Positions 51,347 through 61,014 of a stretch of DNA of 64,000 bases are shown in pieces; positions within the stretch are counted from its first letter, which is position 1; each line of letters begins with the position of its first letter. The DNA is from CBDCGV01 sp965216955. Its GTDB lineage: Bacteria > Bacteroidota > Bacteroidia > Chitinophagales > JADIYW01. Position numbers and translations under genes: made by a program. The notes beneath the pieces were generated by a model. The model was not told the origin of the DNA, did not search any database, and worked only from the letters and a program-made list of their open reading frames with translations. The stretch covers positions 434,001 through 498,000 of the forward strand of contig CBDCGV010000018.1 in the NCBI GenBank assembly GCA_965216955.1, written 5' to 3'.

Positions 51347-53887
51347 ATGGATTCAAAATTTTCTTCAAAAGTCAAAGAGGTAATTTCTTACAGTAGAGAA
51401 GAAGCCTTAAGATTAAGTCACGATAAGATTGGCATCGAACATCTGTTGCTCGGATTAATCCGAGAAGGTGATGGACTGGCCATTAAAGTGCTCAAATCAT
51501 TAGATATTGATATTGTTTTACTAAGAAATAAGATAGAAGATTCTATCAGAGACAATATAAATGCTATTCCTTCTAATTCTAATAGTCTTCCGCTCACTAA
51601 GCAAGCAGAAAAAGTATTAAAAATTACACTTTTAGAAGCAAAGTACCATAAAAGTGATACGGTTGATACGGAGCATCTTATGTTGTCGATTCTCAAAAAT
51701 AAAGACAATGTAGCTACAAGACTTTTAAATAGAATGGATGTAAACTATGAAATCTTCAGGTCTGAATTAGATTATGTAAAACAAGAAATCAGTGGTGAAT
51801 TTCCTCAAGAACATCCTGAAGGAGATTTTGAAGAAGAACCTCGTGCCTCAAAGAGTTACAGTTCAAGAAAAGGTGCTTCTAAATCAAAAACTCCAGTACT
51901 TGATAATTTTGGACGAGATATTACTAGACTGGCCGAAGAAGAAAAATTAGATCCTATTGTAGGAAGAGAGACGGAAATTGAGCGTGTTTCTCAGATTCTT
52001 AGTAGAAGAAAGAAAAACAACCCAATTCTTATTGGTGAACCTGGTGTAGGTAAAACAGCTATTGTTGAGGGACTTGCGCTCAGAATTATTCAAAAACGAG
52101 TTTCCAGAGTACTTTTCAATAAGCGAATTGTAATGCTAGATTTAGCGGCATTAGTGGCTGGAACAAAATATAGAGGACAATTTGAAGAGCGCATGAAAGC
52201 GATCATGACGGAGCTTGAAAAGAATAGAGACGTTATACTATTTATTGATGAAATACACACTATAGTTGGTGCTGGAGGTGCAACTGGGTCTTTGGATGCC
52301 TCTAACATTTTCAAGCCTGCTTTAGCGAGAGGGGAACTTCAATGCATTGGAGCATCTACTTTAGATGAGTATAGGCAGCATATCGAAAAAGATGGTGCGC
52401 TAGAACGCAGGTTCCAAAAGGTAATTATTGACCCTCCTTCTACGGAAGAGACAATGACCATTCTACACAATATTAAAAACAAATATGAAGACTTTCATAA
52501 TGTCAACTATACAGATGATGCTATCGAAGCATGTGTAAAATTAAGCAATCGCTATATTACAGATCGTTTTTTACCAGACAAAGCCATTGATGTAATGGAT
52601 GAAGTAGGTGCACGTGTGCACTTAAAAAATATTCATGTTCCTGAAAATATCGCTAAGCTAGAAGAAGAAATTGAGGCTATCAAGGAAAAGAAAAACCAAG
52701 TAGTTAAAAATCAACGATACGAAGAAGCTGCTGAACTAAGAGATCAGGAAAAAAAGCTATTAGACAAATTAGATCAAGCTAAAATTGCCTGGGAAGAGGA
52801 AGCCAAAGCAAAAAAATATCCTGTAGATGAAGAAGACATTGCTGAAGTTGTAGCAATGATGACCGGCATTCCAGTAAATAGAATTGCTCAAAGTGAGAGC
52901 AAACGACTTCTCGAAATGGGTAAAGACTTAAAAGACTCTGTTATTGGGCAAGATGAAGCTGTAGGAAAAATAGTAAAGGCTATCCAAAGGAATAGAGTCG
53001 GGCTTAAAGATCCTAAAAAGCCTATTGGATCGTTTATTTTCTTGGGCCCTACCGGTGTAGGAAAAACTGAATTGGCCAAAGCGCTATCGCGCTATATGTT
53101 TGACTCTGAAGATACTTTAGTTAGAATTGATATGAGTGAATACATGGAAAAATTCTCTGTTTCAAGATTAATTGGAGCACCTCCGGGTTACATCGGTTAT
53201 GAAGAAGGTGGGCAACTAACAGAAAAAGTTAGAAGAAAGCCTTATTCTGTTATATTGTTAGACGAGATTGAGAAAGCACATCCAGATGTATATAATATTT
53301 TATTACAGGTACTGGATGATGGTCAACTAACAGACGGATTGGGTAGAAAGGTAGATTTTAAAAATACCATTATTATTATGACCAGTAATATTGGGGTTCG
53401 TCAGTTAAAAGATTTTGGAGCAGGAGTAGGTTTTACCACTTCAGCCAAGAAAGACAGTATGGATACCTATACTAAAGGGGTTATTGAAAAAGCATTATCC
53501 AAAACTTTTTCTCCGGAATTCTTAAACAGAGTAGATGATGTAGTCATCTTCAATTCTTTAGACAGAGAACATATTCACCAAATTATTGATATAGCACTCA
53601 AAGATGTATTTAAGCGTTTAGACGATATGCAATTAACGGTTGAATTGTCGGATAAGGCAAAAGACTTTATCGCTGATAAAGGTTTTGATCCCAAATATGG
53701 CGCAAGGCCATTGCACAGAGCTATTCAAAAATATTTAGAGGATCCTTTGGCAGAAGAAATTTTATCTTCCAGCGTTAAAGAAGGTGATACCATTGCTGTG
53801 AGTGTTAATGAAAAAGAAGAGGATGATTCTAAAAAGCTTAAATTTTCTGTAAAGAAGAAAAGAAAGAAGAAACAAGAACAGGAGTAA
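51347..53887 (+). CDS. clpC: ClpC-type AAA+ unfoldase
   Basis: An 846-residue Hsp100 protein that unfolds substrates for ClpP. N-terminal Clp_N pair (SREEALRLSHDKIGIEHLLLGL; LTKQAEKVLKITLLEAKYHKS); first AAA+ with GEPGVGKTAIVEGLA and DEIHTIVGAGG; a UVR/coiled-coil insert (ENIAKLEEEIEAIKEKKNQ); second AAA+ with GPTGVGKTELAKAL, DMSEYMEKFSVSRLIG and LLDEIEKAHPD. IGV in TSNIGVRQL is consistent with the ClpP-binding class. A Lys-rich tail ends the protein. It converges on the caspase-like gene, whose stop is 9 bp away. Confidence 0.95.
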   Translation: MDSKFSSKVKEVISYSREEALRLSHDKIGIEHLLLGLIREGDGLAIKVLKSLDIDIVLLRNKIEDSIRDNINAIPSNSNSLPLTKQAEKVLKITLLEAKYHKSDTVDTEHLMLSILKNKDNVATRLLNRMDVNYEIFRSELDYVKQEISGEFPQEHPEGDFEEEPRASKSYSSRKGASKSKTPVLDNFGRDITRLAEEEKLDPIVGRETEIERVSQILSRRKKNNPILIGEPGVGKTAIVEGLALRIIQKRVSRVLFNKRIVMLDLAALVAGTKYRGQFEERMKAIMTELEKNRDVILFIDEIHTIVGAGGATGSLDASNIFKPALARGELQCIGASTLDEYRQHIEKDGALERRFQKVIIDPPSTEETMTILHNIKNKYEDFHNVNYTDDAIEACVKLSNRYITDRFLPDKAIDVMDEVGARVHLKNIHVPENIAKLEEEIEAIKEKKNQVVKNQRYEEAAELRDQEKKLLDKLDQAKIAWEEEAKAKKYPVDEEDIAEVVAMMTGIPVNRIAQSESKRLLEMGKDLKDSVIGQDEAVGKIVKAIQRNRVGLKDPKKPIGSFIFLGPTGVGKTELAKALSRYMFDSEDTLVRIDMSEYMEKFSVSRLIGAPPGYIGYEEGGQLTEKVRRKPYSVILLDEIEKAHPDVYNILLQVLDDGQLTDGLGRKVDFKNTIIIMTSNIGVRQLKDFGAGVGFTTSAKKDSMDTYTKGVIEKALSKTFSPEFLNRVDDVVIFNSLDREHIHQIIDIALKDVFKRLDDMQLTVELSDKAKDFIADKGFDPKYGARPLHRAIQKYLEDPLAEEILSSSVKEGDTIAVSVNEKEEDDSKKLKFSVKKKRKKKQEQE

Positions 53888-53916
53888 TGAATGTCCTTAT
53901 TTCATAAGGGCGTTCA
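53888..53916. terminator. hairpin shared by the clpC and caspase gene ends
   Basis: A 13-bp stem with two G-U pairs in RNA (TGAATGTCCTTAT / ATAAGGGCGTTCA, 3-base loop) starts just after the clpC stop and covers the stop of the opposite gene (53897-53899). It is followed by TTTCGTTG on the plus strand. A two-way terminator is likely. Confidence 0.6.
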
Positions 53917-56900
53917 TTTCGTTGTATATTTCTGAAATTAAGTTATCCATTTTATTCTCACTTCCAGAGAGTTCTATTTCTCCTACACTTTCTTTATTTT
54001 GAAATAGTCTAGCTTTTAATTTTATTGCTCCTTCATCATTAATGGTGTACCTACCTTTAATAGAATATGCTTGAGGGTAATTATTTACATCTACAAAAAT
54101 AAGTGATGCTTTCTCTCCTTTTGCAGAAGTCTCATTAAGTTTTTGATCAAGCATCGCTCCAATAGATAAGATATCTTCATAAGCGAATTCCTCTTGAAAA
54201 ACCGAGCGGATAAACACGGGTTTAATGTCTGCTAATTCAATGGTCACTTTATCATCTACTTTTCCAATATAAAAGCTATTCCCTCCTTTTGGAACAGCTA
54301 AAATAGGCTCCTGCACTCCCCCTATATGAGTTGCTAAACTCGGTACTCTATCTACTGAATATTGAAACAATTGCATCACATCTACAAAATGTAACTCTCT
54401 AAGTGCTGCTCCTTTAATTCCTGCTAACAAACTGTATGTCAACAAACTCTGTCCAAAGCTACTCGCCTCATAACTAACTTTATTTTCTGCACTTCCGGTT
54501 AAAACAAACATTCCTGTTCTATCCTTTAGTCTTTCCAAAGCTCTAATCTGGCTAGAACTAACGGCTTTCTCTCCATGCAAAATATCGTCAATTGCTTTGC
54601 CTGAATTACAAGCATCTATAATAAGTACCTGCTTTTGTGCTTTGATATCATTGATCCATTGAGTTAACTCATCTGTAGAAATTGCATAGTTTTTTCTTAT
54701 CGTTGGATCTGACAAATCTCCACTCTCTACATCTTTTGTCAGGTAATAAAAAGACGAATGCTCTCCTCCATAGCTAACGCCATGTCCTGACAAATAAACG
54801 ACAATAACATCATTCGATTTTGCCTTATTCATTACTTCTTCAAATGTCCTTATGATATTCTCCTTACTTGAAAGCGCCTTGCCCCCCCCATTACTTACAA
54901 GCGTTTTTATGTAAACTCTATCTAGACCAAATAAATTTTCTCCACTTTGTTGAAGCGCATTACTAAATTGCAAGGCATCTTTATCAGCATATTTTAAATC
55001 TAATTGATCTCCTCTATAATCCGCTGAACCAATTACAATAGCATATAAACTAGGCAGCGAAGATTTTAAGCCAAAGCCATTAGGCTTTGTATTTTGTTTC
55101 TTATCATTATCATAGTCATAGATATAGTTTAGACCCACTCTCCCACTATGTAGATTCTCAGCTTCGTTATAGGCAATAACTGCAATTTTGTTTTTACCAC
55201 TTAAAAAATAGTCTTTATAATGATTCAAATCAATTGCAATACTACCCTCCTGAATAAAACTAGATACATCCGAAACGACTTCCTTATCATTGATAAATAA
55301 TGGTACTCGACCAATGCCTCCACCTCTTTCTTTTAAAAGGATCTTTAATTCATCTACCTCAATTTCAAGATTTACTATAGGATAAAGTTGAAGTGCTCCA
55401 AGGGCTTCTACATCTCTTATAGCTTCTGTATTATAGCCCAGCAATTTTTGAAGTAGCCCAGGTTCATAGTAGCGTTCTTTCAATTGATACAAATCAATAA
55501 CCTCTTTACCTTTAAAAGAAAAGTGCAGTTGGTCAATATTTCCGCCATTTGATGCATCATACCTTCCTGCACTATCTATTACTGCCCAGTCCCCATTATC
55601 ATAAGCATAAATTTCTGCCACAGGGACAAAATCTCGGGCATTCCAAAGTATCATTTTCCCATCCCAAGAAAAGCTAATCATAAATTTCCCATCTTTAGAA
55701 AATCGCAATCCATTTACTAAATTCCCATGTTTTAAATAAGATTTAAGCACCTCTTTTTTTGAAACATCCAATAAAGCGACACTTCCATCATCATAACCCA
55801 CTACCAATTTCTGACTATTAGGAACGAATTGAACACTCTGAACATAGCTTCCTAAAGGAGCAAGTTTCCAGTGCCAACGATCATTTTTTAAATCATAAAC
55901 AAACAAAGTGTCGTTATATCCACCAGTTGCAACAAATTGATCATCAGAATAGAAAGAAATATCTTGCAAAGAACTTCCTCCATCACCCTTAGGGTTATGT
56001 ATCATCAAAGTTTTTCCAGAATCAGGTGCAGTAACAAAAAATGCTTTATAAACTGTCCAGGCAATATAGTTTTTCTCATTGCTAAACTTAATGTTTTCTA
56101 CACTTTGGCCCAGACTGAAACGCTCTATTAACTGATTACTTGTTTTCGTATAAATGAAAACAGAATCATCGTGTGAAACAGCAAACAAATTTGTGCTATC
56201 ACTATTGGAATAATTTAAATCGTTAAATTCATTATCAGGAAATTTTATACTCTCTTTCTCAAAAGGACTTTGTACATCACATGTCATTAATATGCTATCC
56301 TCACCAACTGTGGCTAATCTTCTTCCATCAGGACTAAAATCAAATTGCTTAATTCTTGAATTGTGTGCATTAAGATGCTCCACTTTTCCCTGCTTTAAAT
56401 TCCAATAAATTAATCCTTCTTCCCCTCCATTAAAACAAATGGTTGCATCATTTTGCGGTTGAAACTCTAAATCGTCAATCCATCTACTGCCTTTAATTCT
56501 AAAATCCTCCTTTAATTCACTATTATAACAGGCAATATCTCTAGATGCCATGTAAATTTTTTCTCCGTTAGAATTTACTGATATCAAGTTTGACAAATAA
56601 GGACTAACCTTTATTTTTTTTATCGTTTTTCTACCCTCAAAATCATACACCACCATAAAAGTGTCTGACTCAAAAAAATACAATAGATCGTTATTAGAAG
56701 TCGCCTTATCTACTCCACTCCCATTCATTTTAAACAGATTTTTTCTCTGTTTAAAATCCCTTACAATTAGTTCATTACTCCCCCATTTAAAATTTTCTAG
56801 AACAACGATCTCTTCGTTTATAAATACCGCATTAACAATATCTAATTCAGACTTAATTTCATCTATTAAAATACTATCCTGAATATCCCAAAGCTGATAA

Positions 56901-57466
56901 TTTCCTTCATCAGTAAAATCCTTAGTTGCCATTAATAAATACCGGTCACTAGGAGAAAAAGCCAACGCCGAAACCGTCTGCTTAGGGGTAATTTTAAACA
57001 TCTTTTCAACGCTCCATTTTTTAGAATTGTAAACATAAACTTCCCCCTTGGTATTTCCTCCAGCAATATAATTATGCTTGTTTCCACGTGCCAATGATAT
57101 GCAAGCATTAGGAAAATGAAAATTGTATGCTTTCCAATCTTCTAGTGCATACCCTAACAAAGAAGGCCCATCTATACCATAGCTTCCAGACAGTAGATAT
57201 TTAGAATCTTTAGTAAATACTAAATCATATGGGCTGTCTTTACTATATAATTGCTTTAATAGTCTTCCTGAATGCGCATCCCATACTTTAATGAGGTTGT
57301 CAATGCCTCCTGAAGCCAGATAGCGTCCATCTTCACTTAATGCAATGGCATTGATTTGATTAGTATGTCCATTTTGCAATACAATTTCTAGATCACTACT
57401 GCTAAATCCTTTTGTGATTGAAAAGAAAAGATATGATATAAATGCGTATTTTAGTAAATGGCACAT
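53897..57466 (-). CDS. exported WD40-caspase (C14 peptidase) protein
   Basis: A 1189-residue protein. N-terminus MCHLLKYAFISYLFFSITKG reads as a signal peptide. WD40 repeats begin at once (HTNQINAIALSEDGRYLASGG; NLIKVWDAHSG) and recur at about 330-420 and 490-615 (FDFSPDGRRLATVGEDS; LRFSKDGKFMISFSWDGK), giving one or two beta-propellers. A linker at about 620-790 precedes the caspase p20-like domain (GSADYRGDQLDLKYADKDA; His895 in YLSGHGVS; Cys953 in IIDACNSGKA). The last 120 residues form a further mixed domain that I cannot name. It is divergent from the papain/M48 gene. Confidence 0.9.
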   Translation of the reverse strand: MCHLLKYAFISYLFFSITKGFSSSDLEIVLQNGHTNQINAIALSEDGRYLASGGIDNLIKVWDAHSGRLLKQLYSKDSPYDLVFTKDSKYLLSGSYGIDGPSLLGYALEDWKAYNFHFPNACISLARGNKHNYIAGGNTKGEVYVYNSKKWSVEKMFKITPKQTVSALAFSPSDRYLLMATKDFTDEGNYQLWDIQDSILIDEIKSELDIVNAVFINEEIVVLENFKWGSNELIVRDFKQRKNLFKMNGSGVDKATSNNDLLYFFESDTFMVVYDFEGRKTIKKIKVSPYLSNLISVNSNGEKIYMASRDIACYNSELKEDFRIKGSRWIDDLEFQPQNDATICFNGGEEGLIYWNLKQGKVEHLNAHNSRIKQFDFSPDGRRLATVGEDSILMTCDVQSPFEKESIKFPDNEFNDLNYSNSDSTNLFAVSHDDSVFIYTKTSNQLIERFSLGQSVENIKFSNEKNYIAWTVYKAFFVTAPDSGKTLMIHNPKGDGGSSLQDISFYSDDQFVATGGYNDTLFVYDLKNDRWHWKLAPLGSYVQSVQFVPNSQKLVVGYDDGSVALLDVSKKEVLKSYLKHGNLVNGLRFSKDGKFMISFSWDGKMILWNARDFVPVAEIYAYDNGDWAVIDSAGRYDASNGGNIDQLHFSFKGKEVIDLYQLKERYYEPGLLQKLLGYNTEAIRDVEALGALQLYPIVNLEIEVDELKILLKERGGGIGRVPLFINDKEVVSDVSSFIQEGSIAIDLNHYKDYFLSGKNKIAVIAYNEAENLHSGRVGLNYIYDYDNDKKQNTKPNGFGLKSSLPSLYAIVIGSADYRGDQLDLKYADKDALQFSNALQQSGENLFGLDRVYIKTLVSNGGGKALSSKENIIRTFEEVMNKAKSNDVIVVYLSGHGVSYGGEHSSFYYLTKDVESGDLSDPTIRKNYAISTDELTQWINDIKAQKQVLIIDACNSGKAIDDILHGEKAVSSSQIRALERLKDRTGMFVLTGSAENKVSYEASSFGQSLLTYSLLAGIKGAALRELHFVDVMQLFQYSVDRVPSLATHIGGVQEPILAVPKGGNSFYIGKVDDKVTIELADIKPVFIRSVFQEEFAYEDILSIGAMLDQKLNETSAKGEKASLIFVDVNNYPQAYSIKGRYTINDEGAIKLKARLFQNKESVGEIELSGSENKMDNLISEIYNEMNALMK

Positions 57467-57536
57467 TATTTGAACTTGTAGCTAATATTAAATTTTATTT
57501 CAATATTTGTGCCATGCTAATTTAAACTTAAAAGTT

Positions 57537-60500
57537 ATGAAAACGAATTTAATCACTGCAACTTTAGCATTCCTGTTTTTGATACAAATATCTTCTGCAC
57601 AAAGGACAGGACTTTTATTCAATGATGAAGCATATAAAAAAGTACCATTAGTCGATAAAGCCACTTTAGGCTGGACAGCTACCGACTTGCCCAGCAGTAC
57701 CTCGTTAAAATCCTATGCCCCTATTCCGGGAAATCAGGGTGACTATGGTACTTGTGTAGGCTGGTCAACGGCATATGCAGCACTAACCATTGTACATGCA
57801 AAAAAATACAAGTTAACTGATAAAGAACAAATAACTGCCTCTGCATTCTGCCCCTATTATCTATACGATCAATTTAAAGGAGAATACGATTTATTTTGTC
57901 AAACAGGTGGTTTTTTTGAAGATGCGCTAGATGTGCTTTATAAAAAAGGAGCCAAAAAATATTACTTACCTGAATTTTCATGTTATTCAAGTGCTACTTC
58001 ACATCCTGATGAAATTGCAAAAAACTTCCGCATCGACAACTATTTCAGACTTTTTGACTTTGAACAAACTCAAAATACAGAAACAGGATATTTAGTAGAA
58101 AAAATCACAAATGTTAAGTCCGCTCTTGCAGACGGTAATCCGGTTTTATTTGGGATGTTTGTTCCTAACTCTTTTATTAACTTATTAGGTGATGACAATT
58201 GGACTCCGACATATAGTGAAAAACTAAACTACAACCAACAAGCAGGTCATGCTATGGTTATTGTTGGGTATGATAATTACAAGTATGGTGGTGCATTTCA
58301 AATTATGAATAGCTGGGGTACTGAATGGGGGAAAGATGGTTTTGCATGGATAAAATATGATGACTTTAAGAAATTTGTACATACAGCATTTTATTTTGAA
58401 ATTGACAATAGTTACACCCCTTCTTCTGGATGTTTATTAGGAGATTGCTCCAACTCCTATAGCCGCTACAAATGGCCCAACGGAGAAACTTATGAAGGAG
58501 AAATGGTAGATGGATATTTGACAGGTTCTGGCATTTACTACTGGAACAATGGAGAAGTTCATGTTGGAGAATGGAAAAATGGGAAAAGACATGGTGAAGG
58601 AATCAGTACTTCAGCATATGGATACATTACTAGAGGTTTTTGGAAGGATGATGTTTATGTAGGCAAAGAAGAACCCGATTATACAGATTACACCACTATT
58701 GTTGAGACTAAAGAGGAGGAAGAAAAAAAGGAAACGGAAGAAGAAAAAGAAGTTGAAACCGATTGGAACAGCATTTTTAACGACATTATTGATGGTGAAA
58801 CAGAAATAAAAGATGATATAGCTAACGGATGTATAAGTGGAGACTGTGATAATGGATATGGAAAATTTATTTACTCAGATGGAGATATTTATGAAGGCTA
58901 TTTTAAAAGCAGTTATAGAAACGGTTTTGGCAAATATCAATATATAGAAGGTGATGTATATACTGGAGAATGGTCGTGGAATACAAGGTCGGGGTTAGGG
59001 CATTATGTTTGGCCTAGCGGAAACATTTATATTGGGTATTGGAAAAACAACTCCCAACATGGCAAAGGCACCAAGTTTCATAAAGATGGTACCACAAATG
59101 CAGGGGAATGGGAAAATGGCACCTTCAAGGATCCCAATAATACATTTGGGTTTGCCGGCAATAAAAAAGATATAGAAAAGACTCAAAACAGTTATAGTAG
59201 AGGTATTCATATGCCAGAAGCTGAAGAGTATAAGAGCAACGTGAAAGCCAGTCCTATCCTAAAACAAAATGGATTTGGAATCCCCAAGGGTGGATTAGAA
59301 CAAAAAATGAATAGTGATTACAACACCGTTAAACGAGTAGTTACACATATTTTAAAGGCATCTGGAAGATCGGATTTAAGAAATCCTCCTATTAAAATTA
59401 TAGATGATCCTAACGAAGTTGCATTTATCCATCCCAAAACAGGAATTAATGTAAGCCATAAGTTTTTGGAAGTTTGTAAAAGTTTTGGGAAAGATGCAGA
59501 AACAGCATTGGCCTTTGTTTTAGCACATGAATTAGGTCATTATATTAATGACCATTTTTTTTCTTTTGAATACGGTTCTGCCTATGCAAGCACTGAATGG
59601 GGGCAACAAATGAAAAAAGCCTATATGCCTATTAAGGATATGGGATACTATGAATCTCAAGCGGATGAATTTGGCCTATTTGTAAGCTATACAGCTGGTT
59701 ACAATACATTAGAAATTGGCCCTCAGGTAATCGACCGTATATATGAAGCATTTAGTCTTCCCGAAGAACTCCCAGGTTATCCCCCTAAATCTTTCCGAAA
59801 GGATCAGATAGAAATTGCTAAAAAAAAAGTCCAAGACTTAATTCCGGTATTTGAAGCGGGAAATATTCTTAGTCTTTTAAGTGGTGCTGCTATTGGTAAT
59901 GAAAAAATGGAAGTAACAAAAGCAGCCATTAGTTGTTATGACCACATTATACAAAGTAAAATCACTACCGCAGAGATGTACAATAATATTGGTATCAATT
60001 ATCTGCACATGGCCTTAACTGAAAAAGCAGATGAAATTAAGTTGGCATTCCCTATAGAAATAGACTTCAAAAGCAGATTATATATTAAATCCGTAACAGG
60101 AAGCGGTAAAGGCCCAGGAGATCCTGATTTAGGCTGGGGAGATGATGAAGATACCGAAGAACCAGACCCTGATGCCCTTTTTAAAGAATATCTTTACCAA
60201 GCAGAAGCTTTTTTAGACAAAGCACTTTCTATAGATAAAAATTATTTACCCGCAAATAACAATAAGGTTATCGTGGCTATTTTAAGTCAAGATCTTGACG
60301 AAGCGGAGTATCTTGCAAAAAAAGCGGCTAAAAAAGCCAAGCAATTTCAAAGCAAAATTGACGAAAGAAATGCCCACGATTTATTATACATCATTTACAT
60401 GCTTAACGATGATACAGAAACTGCCTTAAAATATTACAATCTAGCTACAGCTATGAATAGCCCTTATACTGTATTTAATGAGAAGAAAATTAAAAATCCA

Positions 60501-61004
60501 AAGTACAACCCACAATCTGAAATAGATAACAGTAATGCACAGGGTCTCGCAGATGTAAAATTTGCTGTTGATCCAAGAGATTATCAACGTCCTTTTGATA
60601 ATGACCAAGAAAAAATAAATGGAATGACGTTATGGGATATTACTAATCAATATATTTATGATGGTAAAGACATACAAACATGGAACGTTGGCAACGACAA
60701 CAAAGCACAAATTGGAAAAGACATTATAGATGATGGAGAGCTGGTTATTTTCCTACGACTTGATAGAGGTCAGTTCAACGGAGCCTATTCATTTTATCAA
60801 GTGGACAACACTTTTACAGGTAATACGATGAAAGACATAAAAGTTGGGAATAACAGTGAACAGGTCGTTACTGCTTACAATAATCCACATCACGTTGTAT
60901 CCTCAACACAACATGACTACTGGGTATATATAAAAAACAACATCATATTCAAAATTGATCAAAAAGACCAAGTTGATGGATGGATATATTATGACATCAA
61001 TTAA
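57537..61004 (+). CDS. papain (C1)-MORN-M48 double-protease protein
   Basis: A 1155-residue exported protein (signal peptide MKTNLITATLAFLFLIQISSAQ). Residues of about 45-290 are a papain-like C1 domain with C73 (YGTCVGWSTAY), H238 (GHAMVIVGYD) and N258 (MNSWGTEWG). Two MORN blocks (about 311-375 and 440-518), each introduced by a GCxxGDCxN motif, flank an acidic linker. Residues of about 600-745 are an M48-type metalloprotease (HELGH at 664-668, ESQAD with E706 and D710). Helical TPR-like repeats follow to about 980, then a final beta-rich region. An ATG at 57507 would add ten polar residues; 57537 starts the signal peptide and is chosen. Confidence 0.88.
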   Translation: MKTNLITATLAFLFLIQISSAQRTGLLFNDEAYKKVPLVDKATLGWTATDLPSSTSLKSYAPIPGNQGDYGTCVGWSTAYAALTIVHAKKYKLTDKEQITASAFCPYYLYDQFKGEYDLFCQTGGFFEDALDVLYKKGAKKYYLPEFSCYSSATSHPDEIAKNFRIDNYFRLFDFEQTQNTETGYLVEKITNVKSALADGNPVLFGMFVPNSFINLLGDDNWTPTYSEKLNYNQQAGHAMVIVGYDNYKYGGAFQIMNSWGTEWGKDGFAWIKYDDFKKFVHTAFYFEIDNSYTPSSGCLLGDCSNSYSRYKWPNGETYEGEMVDGYLTGSGIYYWNNGEVHVGEWKNGKRHGEGISTSAYGYITRGFWKDDVYVGKEEPDYTDYTTIVETKEEEEKKETEEEKEVETDWNSIFNDIIDGETEIKDDIANGCISGDCDNGYGKFIYSDGDIYEGYFKSSYRNGFGKYQYIEGDVYTGEWSWNTRSGLGHYVWPSGNIYIGYWKNNSQHGKGTKFHKDGTTNAGEWENGTFKDPNNTFGFAGNKKDIEKTQNSYSRGIHMPEAEEYKSNVKASPILKQNGFGIPKGGLEQKMNSDYNTVKRVVTHILKASGRSDLRNPPIKIIDDPNEVAFIHPKTGINVSHKFLEVCKSFGKDAETALAFVLAHELGHYINDHFFSFEYGSAYASTEWGQQMKKAYMPIKDMGYYESQADEFGLFVSYTAGYNTLEIGPQVIDRIYEAFSLPEELPGYPPKSFRKDQIEIAKKKVQDLIPVFEAGNILSLLSGAAIGNEKMEVTKAAISCYDHIIQSKITTAEMYNNIGINYLHMALTEKADEIKLAFPIEIDFKSRLYIKSVTGSGKGPGDPDLGWGDDEDTEEPDPDALFKEYLYQAEAFLDKALSIDKNYLPANNNKVIVAILSQDLDEAEYLAKKAAKKAKQFQSKIDERNAHDLLYIIYMLNDDTETALKYYNLATAMNSPYTVFNEKKIKNPKYNPQSEIDNSNAQGLADVKFAVDPRDYQRPFDNDQEKINGMTLWDITNQYIYDGKDIQTWNVGNDNKAQIGKDIIDDGELVIFLRLDRGQFNGAYSFYQVDNTFTGNTMKDIKVGNNSEQVVTAYNNPHHVVSSTQHDYWVYIKNNIIFKIDQKDQVDGWIYYDIN

Positions 61005-61014
61005 ACCATTTACC

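Noticed and set aside
53897..61004. Reading the caspase gene and its neighbours as a cytoplasmic antiphage (abortive infection) island
   Set aside because: Both proteins begin with signal peptides, and no nuclease, retron, gasdermin, restriction or integrase gene is nearby. An envelope role fits better, though defence cannot be excluded.
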